A stretch of 64,000 bases of DNA from the NCBI GenBank assembly GCA_001695595.3, contig MBPM02000006.1:1786243-1850242 (forward strand), given 5' to 3'. A model generated the notes under the pieces. The model did no database searches and had not been told where the DNA came from. It saw nothing but the letters and a program-made list of their open reading frames with translations. Source of the DNA: Plasmopara viticola (Eukaryota > Oomycota > Peronosporomycetes > Peronosporales > Peronosporaceae). Position 1 is the stretch's first letter, and every line of letters starts with the position of its first letter. Shown piece after piece: positions 47,196 to 55,471 of the stretch. A program made the translations under genes and the position numbers.

Positions 47196-47652
47196 TTTTT
47201 TATCAATAATATTTTTGAAGTCCAGAAATTACGAATTGTACGTGAGGGTCCACGGACAGGTATACGTACAAGACGATATTTTTGTATTGAAATTGAAATT
47301 ACACTGACGGTAACTTCCCAATACGGGTAAGTAAGACCGTAGTAATTATTCGATGGGCTCCTAAAAAGTGCTACCGAACCAATGATCTAAAGTATTGGTC
47401 TTCCCTGCCCGGGATCAATATTTTAGTGAGGCCCAGCGCGGTCCGGGATTGGGAATCGGTAGATATTACGCCAGTGTTGTACGCTATCTTTACGATACGG
47501 GTCGTTCATTGGTCGATAATGTGGGGTAAAACTCAATTTTATCGACCACTTGCGACCTAGCTGCACAGAGTGATATCACCGATTCATTCTTTTAACTAGT
47601 TTATATTTTATGGTAAAGTTCTTTAGCGTTAGGCTTAAAAGTACTTGGTATT

Positions 47653-49308
47653 TTAGCTCGTACCAAAATATTGACGAAAATTTAAGAAGTGTTTTGAGGA
47701 TGTACGACAGGGACCATTAGGATTATAAGTAATCTTGAAAGGTAAAATTCTGTTGTTGTCATTAGAAACACTTTGTGAACATTTACATTTATTATAAGCT
47801 TTCTCAAACTGAAGTTTGAGAAATTTAGCAGGGAATCCACGAGTACGCAATCTAGCATACAAAAGCCGAATGATCGTTAAAAAGTCATGGCGTCGTGAAT
47901 TTTGACTAAAATAAATGCGGATTAAACCGGTTATAAGCCCCGAAAATGTACCAGGCGGGTGGGCGCTGGATGGGGTTGGATATAAATATAGATTTAACGC
48001 CTTTTGAAATGTTCTGGTGTGAATGATGTTATCAGAGATCGTAAGGGTGAGATCTAAGAAATCTACCGTAAGTGGTAATGTAGTCATATCAATATCAGTA
48101 ATACGACTAGTCGGTGACCAAGAGACACCGGGAAAGGTACGGTACATCATTGCAATAAAGCGGTTAAAGTACCACGGTTGATCAGAATCAAATCGGAAAA
48201 TGTGGAAAACATCGTCTATATAGCGAGTATAAAACACTAATTCGGATTTAAACACTGGGAATATTACGTTAAAATCATAATATCCCAGGTAAAGGTTCGC
48301 ATAACTGGGTGCGACGGGTGTACCCATAGCTGCACCATGAGTTTGACGCCAAAAAGTATCACCAAATTCAAACCAATTATGAGTCATGAGGAGTTTTAAT
48401 CCTTCAAGAATGATATCGCGGTATTTATTGTCGCGGAGCCACCAAGAGATGGCTAATAAACCTTTATCGCTTGGTATGGAAGTATAAAGTGTTTGGGCAT
48501 CCCAAGACACAAGAAAACAGCCAGTAGGCAACGTTAAAGATTTTAATTGACTGAGTAACTCTTTAGAGCTGGTTAATATATGGCTACACCGTTTAATATA
48601 AGGTTGTAACATAAAGTCTAACCATTTGGAAAGTCCGTGAAACGGCGAGTTAACAGAGGAAACAATGGGGCGGAGACCCATTGGAGATTTATGGATTTTT
48701 GGCATGCCATAAAATCTAGCGGGTACAGTTGTATCCAAATTATAAGTGACGATCTTAAGATCGCGTATTGATTCTGGAAAGCGTTTAACTGCTCGAGAAT
48801 GCCAATTAGTAATCATTCTACGAAGACCGCGGATAGGTAATGATGTGGCGTAAGAATACACATCATTTGATTAAAGATGGAGAAGACACCATCTTATATA
48901 TTGTTCAGTGTTCATGACAGCAGGACCGAGGTTTTTATCTGTCGCCATAAATTTAAACGATTTATTATTCCGAAGGTCCGAAATAAGCTTACGTTGTTGA
49001 AAATTAAGATTTTTACGTTTACGAAACTTAAAGATCTTAATGCTTTCTACCAATTTTTCTTTTGTATTTAGTAAAAACTGTGAAAATAATTTATCCGAGA
49101 GTTCTGGTGGTTGCCAGGATGGATAAGGTACATAAATTTGTTCATTATATGCACCGCTGCTTTTAAACAAAGTATTGATTTTAATACTGCGGATAAGCTG
49201 GTCAATAGATGTCTGATATTCACAATAGGGGCGTTTAGCCAGTGAAGGTGTAGGACAGAATTTTAGATTTAAACCTAAAAGTTGAGTAAGGCCGTTTGGT
49301 AGGCTCAT
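47653..49308 (-). pseudogene. PLE unit 1 ORF2, reverse transcriptase with one nonsense codon
   Basis: Same protein as the intact unit 3 copy, but a TAA (AAA to TAA) at about 48868-48870 splits it into 49308-48868 and 48861-47653, after the residues CLLHL. All RT motifs remain: TDKNLGPAV, RFYGMPKIHK, RPIVSS, SWDAQTLYTSIP, GAAMGTPVAPSYANLY, YIDDVFHIF and FLDLTL. The C-terminus ends NFRQYFGTS because of the 74-bp deletion also found in unit 2. Confidence 0.9.
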
Positions 49309-49439
49309 ACTAGAAGTAAGGTCATGAAATGCTAAATTTGTCGTACGAACATTAAATGTGAAAATTGGACGATCACCAAAAAGACGTAAGACGTTCGATT
49401 TAGTGGAAGACTTAAGCTTTCTTAGTTGATTTTTATCTA

Positions 49440-50435
49440 CTAATTGTGTCCGCGCTTTGAGTGCTTGTTTAGCTTGGCGTTTCTGTTTCCGGAAGAAACG
49501 GCGCCGTGCTTGCGCTTGTTTGGCCCAGTGCGAACGACGCTGGCGCCGGACGCGGGTTTTTTGCTGGGTTTTGGGACTTTCGACCCAGCCTGGCGGTTTT
49601 TTGGCTGTTTGCCATTGTTCCGCTTGGGTAGATTGGGACTTTTAGAAAGACCTCGAATCATAGTCTCAAGTTTTTTGAACTTGTCATTAGCCACTTGATG
49701 AAGCGAATTTTTGATTTTGGTTTCATCAGGAGGACCCATTTCGGTGTCTTCGGCCACAGCCCTTTTAGCCGCTAAGGCTTGGGCTTTAATGGTTTTGAGT
49801 GCCATGCGATCATTTAGACCGTCAAGGTATTCAGACCACTTATTGTGATATTTCTGATAGGCCAACTCTATCAGATAGGGAAAATGGAACTCGCCGGTAT
49901 ACCGACCGCAGAACTTAGTTTGCCTCCCAAGAACGATTGCTCGTGATAATGGGAAAGTTGGGTATGACGCATTTTGTTGTGCATCAAATAGAAGACATAT
50001 CGAGTTTAGAACTTCGGTGTCTAAATTCCCAAACATAATATTGAGAGTTTTGAGCTCCTCACGTTGCACATGTAAAGCGATTTGAGTCGCCTTTTTCATG
50101 TACGTCATTTTGATTTGCTCAAAATACTCACTCTGAATTTTTACAAAATCAGAGTCCATTTCTCGCAAGTTGTCAGAAAATGACATTTCATGCGAGATTT
50201 GGAGAGACTTGGGACAAGTACCGTTGGTATCATGTTCCATTAAGGTCTCAATAGCCTTCCTCTTAGACTTAATACGTCCATTGAGGGTGACTTTCTTCCG
50301 AAAGGAGGCAGTAATATGCTCATCCAGGAAGGTTGGCAGCGCAATCAACGGAGGGTTCATAGGCCTCACCGGATCGCAGCTTGAATCAACGGAAAGTTGA
50401 TTAGGGTTTAGGGTGGAGTCTACCGAGGCAGACAT
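49440..50435 (-). CDS. PLE unit 1 ORF1 protein
   Basis: 331 codons, intact. No family recognised beyond its position upstream of a PLE reverse transcriptase. Residues ~100-190 form a helical, Leu-rich region (REELKTLNIMFGNLDTEVLN). The last ~75 residues are strongly basic (KKLETMIRGL..., KVPKPSKKP, NKRKHGAV, KHSKRGHN), as expected for nucleic-acid binding and nuclear entry. Codons 7-11 (TLNPN) are encoded by CCCTAAACCCTAA-type sequence, the complement of the telomere repeat. The 3' end overlaps the -1 frame of ORF2. Confidence 0.85.
   Translation of the reverse strand: MSASVDSTLNPNQLSVDSSCDPVRPMNPPLIALPTFLDEHITASFRKKVTLNGRIKSKRKAIETLMEHDTNGTCPKSLQISHEMSFSDNLREMDSDFVKIQSEYFEQIKMTYMKKATQIALHVQREELKTLNIMFGNLDTEVLNSICLLFDAQQNASYPTFPLSRAIVLGRQTKFCGRYTGEFHFPYLIELAYQKYHNKWSEYLDGLNDRMALKTIKAQALAAKRAVAEDTEMGPPDETKIKNSLHQVANDKFKKLETMIRGLSKSPNLPKRNNGKQPKNRQAGSKVPKPSKKPASGASVVRTGPNKRKHGAVSSGNRNAKLNKHSKRGHN
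49563..49602 (-). promoter_or_regulatory. Predicted -1 ribosomal frameshift signal, unit 1
   Basis: The slippery heptamer A_AAA_AAC is at 49596-49602, in the ORF1 frame (codons 279-280 Lys-Asn). It is followed by a 6-nt spacer, then GCTGGG (49584-49589) pairing with CCCAGC (49563-49568). The -1 frame is open from here to the ORF2 ATG at 49308. Confidence 0.75.
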
Positions 50436-50472
50436 AGTTCACCTTCCCTTTGAAAACCAATGTATGTAAAAA

Positions 50473-50550
50473 CACGTATCTCAAAGGAAATTCAAATGTG
50501 AACTTAACCTTTCGGCTGGGAGGCATTCATCAGTGAGAAATACCCACGTG
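50473..50550 (-). ncRNA. Type I hammerhead ribozyme, unit 1 (stem II weakened)
   Basis: 78 nt. Stem I is CACGT/ACGTG and TCTCA/TGAGA around an asymmetric internal loop. The core is CTGATGA (50527-50533) and GAAA (50510-50513). Stem III is AGG/CCT continued by AAGTTCA/TGAATTT with loop CATT. Predicted cleavage is between 50484 and 50483, 48 nt before ORF1. Stem II reads ATGCC here instead of AGGCC, losing one of three pairs, so it may be slow or inactive. Confidence 0.8.
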
Positions 50551-50702
50551 TAATTACGGATATTATCAGCCACTGATTTTTTAAGCGGGCTTGAAATAAA
50601 CGCTTAAATCACATACAATTTAAACGTCATACCGTAAATCAGATTCCTGGGAAAATTTGACGCAGAATGATATTTTTCTCGAAATTTCTGAGATAAAAAT
50701 CA

Positions 50703-50924
50703 TTAAGTACCAATAAGAAGTACAAAAGTAACAAACTTCTGTATCGACCAAATCGACACAATTTCGTCACAATTAACCAGATATGGGCTCAAAGAACCAA
50801 ATTTGGACAGGACTAATGTGTCACAAATGAGTAACAAAATTGCTACCAAATCACAATTTTGGTTGCAAATGACTATATTTGTTACCAAAAAAGGAGAGTG
50901 AAGGTCACTCGGAATGATGGTCAT
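50703..50924 (-). CDS. Short leader ORF upstream of hammerhead, 73 codons
   Basis: Encodes a hydrophobic 73-aa peptide starting MTIIPSDLHSPF and ending TFVLLIGT. Near-identical frames are kept in unit 3 (58669-58890), the 5' fragment (59496-59717) and unit 4 (63492-63713). Unit 2 has lost it through a nonsense change. It precedes the ribozyme, so cleavage would separate it from ORF1. Whether it is translated is unknown. Confidence 0.4.
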   Translation of the reverse strand: MTIIPSDLHSPFLVTNIVICNQNCDLVAILLLICDTLVLSKFGSLSPYLVNCDEIVSIWSIQKFVTFVLLIGT

Positions 50925-50943
50925 TATATAAGATTCCAGGGTG

Positions 50944-51052
50944 TGACACTATAAAAGAGTGACAGTGAATAATTTTTAGAGGTAATGGGTTTAGGGTTTA
51001 GGCCCGGATATAAAATACCCGGGCCCGAAGTCACTGTCTCAAAATAGTGTCA
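50944..51052. repeat. Inverted repeat around embedded telomere heptamers at the PLE 5' end
   Basis: TGACACTAT...GAGTGACAGTGA (50944-50968) is complementary, with small gaps, to TCACTGTCTC...ATAGTGTCA (51031-51052). Between the arms lie GGGTTTAGGGTTTAGG and the palindrome-rich CCCGG...ACCCGGGCCCG. Present at the 5' end of units 1 and 2 and of the 5' fragment. Units 3 and 4 keep only the inner arm, and telomere repeats continue from the embedded heptamers. Confidence 0.7.
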
Positions 51053-51060
51053 TAGTTAAG

Positions 51061-51170
51061 TAATCGTCAATAATATTAATAATATCGTCTATTGATAAAA
51101 TTTTGTATTAATAATATTTTGTATTAATAACTTTTTTATTAATAATATTTTTAATAATATTTTTTTTAAT
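51061..51170. repeat. AT-rich junction between units 1 and 2
   Basis: Simple-sequence-like ATTAATAAT/TATTTT repeats between the 5' end of unit 1 and the 3' end of unit 2. Similar but not identical stretches lie at 55019-55113 and 59853-59940. The same motif forms the 3' tail next to copia, so it may be where the RNA 3' end anneals and priming occurs. Confidence 0.6.
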
Positions 51171-51607
51171 ATTTTTGAAGTCCAGAAATTACGAATTGTA
51201 CGTGAGGGTCCACGGGCAGGTATAGGTACAAGACGATATCACTGTATTTAAATATACACTGACGGTAACTTCCCACTACGGGTAAGTAAAACCAAGGTAA
51301 TTATTCGATGGGCTCCTAAAAAGTGCTACCGAACCTATGATCTAAAGTATTGGTCTTCCCTGCCCGGGATCAATATTTTAGTGAGGTCCAGCGCGGTCCG
51401 GGATTGGGAATCGGTAGATATTACGCCAGTGTGGTACGCTATCTTTACGATACGGGTCGTACATTGGTCGATAATATGGGGTAAAACCCAATTTTATCGA
51501 CCACTTGCGACCTAGCTGCACAGAGTGATATCACCGATTCATTCTTTTAACTAGTTTATATTTTATGGTAAAGTTCTTTAGCATTAGGCTTAAAAGTACT
51601 TGGTATT

Positions 51608-53263
51608 TTAGCTCGTACCAAAATATTGACGAAAATTTAAGAAGTGTTTTGAGGATGTACGACAGGGACCATTAGGATTATAAGTAATCTTGAAAGGTAA
51701 AATTCTGTTGTTGTCATTAGAAACACTTTGTGAACATTTACATTTATTATAAGCTTTCTCAAACTGAAGTTCGAGAAATTTAGCAGGGAATCCACGAGTA
51801 CGCAATCTAGCATACAAAAGCCGAATGATCGTTAAAAAGTCATGGCGTCGTGAATTTTGACTAAAATAAATGCGGATTAAACCGGTTATAAGCCCCGAAA
51901 ATGTACCAGGCGGGTGGGCGCTGGATGGGGTTGGATATAAATATAGATTTAACGCCTTTTGAAATGTTCTGGTGTGTATGATGTTATCAGAGATCGTAAG
52001 GGTGAGATCTAAGAAATCTACCGTAAGTGGTAATGTAGTCATATCAATATCAGTGATACGACTAGTCGGTGACCAAGAGACACCGGGAAAGGTACGGTAC
52101 ATCATTGCAATAAAGCGGTTAAAATACCACGGTTGATCTGGATTAAATCGAAAAATGTGGAAAACATCGTCTATATAGCGAGTATAAAACACTAATTCGG
52201 ATTTAAACATTGGGAATATTACGTTAAGTTCATAATATCCCAGGTAAAGGTTCGCATAACTGGGTGCGACGGGTGTACCCATAGCTGCACCATGAGTTTG
52301 ACGCCAAAAAGTATCACCAAATTCAAACCAATTATGAGTCATGAGGAGTTTTAATCCTTCAAGAATGATATCGCGGTATTTATTGTCGCGGAGCCACCAA
52401 GAGATGGCTAATAAACCTTTATCGCTTGGTATGGAAGTATAAAGTGTTTGGGCATCCCAAGACACAAGAAAACAGCCAGTAGGCAACGTTAAAGATTTTA
52501 ATTGACTGAGTAACTCTTTAGAGCTGGTTAATATATGGCTACACCGTTTAATATAAGGTTGTAACATAAAGTCTAACCATTTGGAAAGTCCGTGAAACGG
52601 CGAGTTAAAAGAGGAAACAATGGGGCGGAGACCCATTGGAGATTTATGGATTTTTGGCATGCCATAAAATCTAGCGGGTACAGTTGTATCCAAATTATAA
52701 GTGACGATCTTAAGATCGCGTATTAATTCTGGGAAGCGTTTAACTGCTCGAGAATACCAATTAGTAATCATTCTACGAAGACCGCGGATAGGTAATGATG
52801 TGGCATAAGAATACACATCATTTGATTTAAGATGGAGAAGACACCATCTTATATATTGTTCAGTGTTCATGACAGCAGGACCGAGGTTTTTATCTGTCGC
52901 CATAAATTTAAACGATTTATTATTCCGAAGGTCCGAAATAAGCTTACGTTGTTGAAAATTAAGATTTTTACGTTTACGAAACTTAAAGATCTTAATGCTT
53001 TCTACCAATTTTTCTTTTCTATTAAGTAAAAACTGTGAAAATAATTTATCCGAGAGTTCTGGTGGTTGCCAGGATGGATTGGGTACATAAATTTGTTTAT
53101 TATATGTACCGCTGCTTTTAAACAAAGTATTGATTTTAATACTGCGGATAAGCTGGTCAATAGATGTCTGATATTCACAATAGGGGCGTTTAGCCGGTGA
53201 AGGTGTAGGACAGAATTTTAGATTTAAACCTAAAAGTTGAGTAAGGCCGTTTGGTAGGCTCAT
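51608..53263 (-). CDS. PLE unit 2 ORF2, endonuclease-less reverse transcriptase with altered C-terminus
   Basis: 551 codons from the first ATG. The frame stays open upstream for a further ~110 codons, overlapping ORF1. Penelope-type RT motifs are all present: TDKNLGPAV (about residue 123), FYGMPKIHK (199), RPIVSS (213), catalytic Asp in SWDAQTLYTSIP (270), GAAMGTPVAPSYANLYLG (325) and YIDD (363-366). There is no GIY-YIG nuclease. The protein ends NFRQYFGTS where unit 3 continues for ~55 more residues, owing to a 74-bp deletion between short ATTG repeats. It may be impaired. Confidence 0.92.
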   Translation of the reverse strand: MSLPNGLTQLLGLNLKFCPTPSPAKRPYCEYQTSIDQLIRSIKINTLFKSSGTYNKQIYVPNPSWQPPELSDKLFSQFLLNRKEKLVESIKIFKFRKRKNLNFQQRKLISDLRNNKSFKFMATDKNLGPAVMNTEQYIRWCLLHLKSNDVYSYATSLPIRGLRRMITNWYSRAVKRFPELIRDLKIVTYNLDTTVPARFYGMPKIHKSPMGLRPIVSSFNSPFHGLSKWLDFMLQPYIKRCSHILTSSKELLSQLKSLTLPTGCFLVSWDAQTLYTSIPSDKGLLAISWWLRDNKYRDIILEGLKLLMTHNWFEFGDTFWRQTHGAAMGTPVAPSYANLYLGYYELNVIFPMFKSELVFYTRYIDDVFHIFRFNPDQPWYFNRFIAMMYRTFPGVSWSPTSRITDIDMTTLPLTVDFLDLTLTISDNIIHTRTFQKALNLYLYPTPSSAHPPGTFSGLITGLIRIYFSQNSRRHDFLTIIRLLYARLRTRGFPAKFLELQFEKAYNKCKCSQSVSNDNNRILPFKITYNPNGPCRTSSKHFLNFRQYFGTS

Positions 53264-53394
53264 ACTAGAAGTAAGGTCATGAAATGCTAAATTTGTCGTA
53301 CGAACATTAAATGTGAAAATTGGACGATCACCAAAGAGACGTAATACGTTCGATTTAGTGGAAGACTTAAGCTTTATTAGTTGATTTTTATCTA

Positions 53395-54390
53395 CTAATT
53401 GTGTCCGCGCTTTGAGTGCTTGTTTAGCTTGGCGTTTCTGTTTCCGAAAGAAACGGCGCCGTGCTTGCGCTTGTTTGGCCCAGTGCGAACGACGCTGGCG
53501 CCGGACGCGGGTTTTTTGCTGGGTTTTGGGACTTTCGACCCAGCCTGACGGTTTTTTGGCTGTTTGCCATTGTTCCGCTTGGGTTGATTGGGACTTTTAG
53601 AAAGACCTCGAATCATAGTCTCAAGTTTTTTGAACTTGTCATTAGCCACTTGATGAACCAAATTTTTGATTTTGGTTTCATCAGGAAGACCCATTTCGGT
53701 GTCTTCAGCCACAGCCCTTTTAGCCGCTAAGGCTTGGGCTTTAATGGTTTTGAGTGCCATGCGATCATTTAGACCGTCAAGGTATTCAGACCACTTATTG
53801 TGATATTTCTGATAGGCCAACTCTATCAGATAGGGAAAATGGAACTCGCCGGTATACCGACCGCAGAACTTAGTTTCCCTCCCAAGAACGATTGCTCGTG
53901 ATAATGGGAAAGTTGGGTATGACGCATTTTGTTGTGCATCAAATAGAAGACATATCGAGTTTAGAACTTCGGTGTCTAAATTCCCAAACATAATATTGAG
54001 AGTTTTGAGCTCCTCACGTTGCACATGTAAAGCGATTTGAGTCGCCTTTTTCATGTACGTCATTTTGATTTGCTCAAAATACTCACTCTGAATTTTTACA
54101 AAATCAGAGTCCATTTCTCGCAAGTTGTCAGAAAATGACATTTCATGCGAGATTTGGAGAGACTTGGGACAAGTACCGTTGGTATCATGTTCCACTAATG
54201 TCTCAATAGCCTTTCTCTTGGACTTAATACGTCCGTTGAGAGTGACTTTCTTCCGAAAGGAGGCAGTAGTATGCTCATCCAGGAAGGTTGGCAGCGCAAT
54301 CAACGGAGGGTTCATAGGCCTCACCGGATCGCAGCTTGAATCAACGGGAAGTTGATTAGGGTTTAGGGTGGAGTCTACCGAGGCAGACAT
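53395..54390 (-). CDS. PLE unit 2 ORF1 protein
   Basis: 331 codons, intact, differing from the unit 1 and unit 3 copies by few residues. Same helical middle and basic C-terminal ~75 residues. The stop TAG at 53395 lies inside the open -1 frame that leads into ORF2; the two frames overlap by ~200 nt. The N-terminal STLNPNQ is encoded by two telomere-complement heptamers. Confidence 0.85.
   Translation of the reverse strand: MSASVDSTLNPNQLPVDSSCDPVRPMNPPLIALPTFLDEHTTASFRKKVTLNGRIKSKRKAIETLVEHDTNGTCPKSLQISHEMSFSDNLREMDSDFVKIQSEYFEQIKMTYMKKATQIALHVQREELKTLNIMFGNLDTEVLNSICLLFDAQQNASYPTFPLSRAIVLGRETKFCGRYTGEFHFPYLIELAYQKYHNKWSEYLDGLNDRMALKTIKAQALAAKRAVAEDTEMGLPDETKIKNLVHQVANDKFKKLETMIRGLSKSPNQPKRNNGKQPKNRQAGSKVPKPSKKPASGASVVRTGPNKRKHGAVSFGNRNAKLNKHSKRGHN
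53518..53557 (-). promoter_or_regulatory. Predicted -1 ribosomal frameshift signal, unit 2
   Basis: A_AAA_AAC at 53551-53557 is in frame with ORF1 (codons 279-280). The spacer CGTCAG (6 nt) follows, then stem GCTGGG (53539-53544) / CCCAGC (53518-53523) with a 15-nt loop. The loop CCCA could also pair with TGGG further downstream to form a pseudoknot. A shift here gives 280 + 96 + 551 = 927 residues. Confidence 0.78.
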
Positions 54391-54427
54391 AGTTCACCTT
54401 CCCTTTGAAAACCAATGTATGTAAAAA

Positions 54428-54505
54428 CACGTATCTCAAAGGAAATTCAAATGTGAACTTAACCTTTCGGCTGGGAGGCCTTCATCAGTGAGAAATACCC
54501 ACGTG
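54428..54505 (-). ncRNA. Type I hammerhead ribozyme, unit 2
   Basis: Core CTGATGA and GAAA. Stem II is GGC/GCC with a 6-nt loop after one extra A. Stem III is AGG/CCT plus AAGTTCA/TGAATTT. Stem I has two 5-bp segments with an internal loop. Predicted cleavage leaves a 48-nt leader before ORF1 (start 54390). Confidence 0.85.
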
Positions 54506-55471
54506 TAATTACGGTTATTATCAGCCACTCAATTTTTAAGCGGGCTTGAAATAAACGCTTAAATCACATACAATTTAAACGTCATACCGTAAATCAATTC
54601 CTGGGAAAATTTGACGCAGAATGATATTTTTCTCGAAATTTCTGAGATAAAAATCATTAGTACCAATAAGAAGTACAAAAGTAACAAACTTCTGTATCGA
54701 CCAAATCGACACAATTTCGTCACAATTAACCAAATATGGGTTCTAAGAACCAAATTTGGACAGGACTAATGTGTCACAAATGAGTAACAAATTTGATACC
54801 AAATCACAATTTTGGTTGCAAATGACTATATTTGTTACCAAAAAAAGAGAGTGAAGGTCACTCGGAATGATGGTCATTATATAAGATTCCAGGGTGTGAC
54901 ACTATAAAAGAGTGACAGTGAATAATTTTTAGAGGTAATGGGTTTAGGGTTTAGGCCCGGATATAAAATACCCGGGCCCGAAGTCACTGTCTCAAAATAG
55001 TGTCATAGTTAAGTAATCGTCAATAATATTAATAATATCGTCTATTGATAAAATTTTGTATCAATAATATTTTGTATTAATAATTTTTTTATTAATAATA
55101 TCTTTAATAATATTTTTGAGGTCCAGAAATTACCAATTGTACGTGAGGGTCCACGGGCAGGTATACGTACAAGACGATGTCACTGTATTTAAATATACAC
55201 TGACGGTAACTTCCCATTACGGGTAAGTAAAACCAAGGTAATTATTCGATGGGCTCCTAAAAAGTGCTACCGAACCTATGATCTAAAGTATTGGTCTTCC
55301 CTGCCCGGGATCAATATTTTAGTGAGGTCCAGCGCGGTCCGGGATTGGGAATCGGTAGATATTACGCCAGTGTGGTACGCTATCTTTACGATACGGGTCG
55401 TACATTGGTCGATAATATGGGGTAAAACCCAATTTTATCGACCACTTGCGACCTAGCTGCACAGAGTGATA

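Larger units (their letters stand above)
47199..51060 (-). mobile_element. Telomere-associated Penelope-like element, unit 1 (innermost)
   Basis: The first of four tandem units. The 3' end faces the centromere and starts at an AT-rich tail (about 47199-47215) next to interrupted copia coding sequence. From left to right on the plus strand: 3' UTR, ORF2 (with one nonsense codon), ORF1, hammerhead, ~400-nt leader, two embedded TTTAGGG repeats (50987-51002), then a CCCGGGCCC palindrome within a larger inverted repeat. It carries a shared 74-bp deletion at the ORF2 3' end (with unit 2) and a weakened ribozyme stem II. Oldest and most decayed in substitutions. Confidence 0.9.
51171..55018 (-). mobile_element. 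Telomere-associated Penelope-like element, unit 2
   Basis: Same architecture as unit 1. ORF1 and ORF2 are both open. ORF2 has the altered C-terminus produced by the 74-bp deletion shared with unit 1. The hammerhead has the full stem II. The leader ORF is disrupted. Embedded telomere repeats and the CCCGGG palindrome are at its distal end (about 54939-54980). Confidence 0.9.

Noticed and set aside
52832..53029. Plus-strand frames repeated in each PLE unit (such as those beginning MEKTPSYILF, MSENDISCEI, MSACLAWRFC)
   Set aside because: They lie opposite ORF1 or ORF2 and repeat only because the units repeat. They have no start context and no family similarity.
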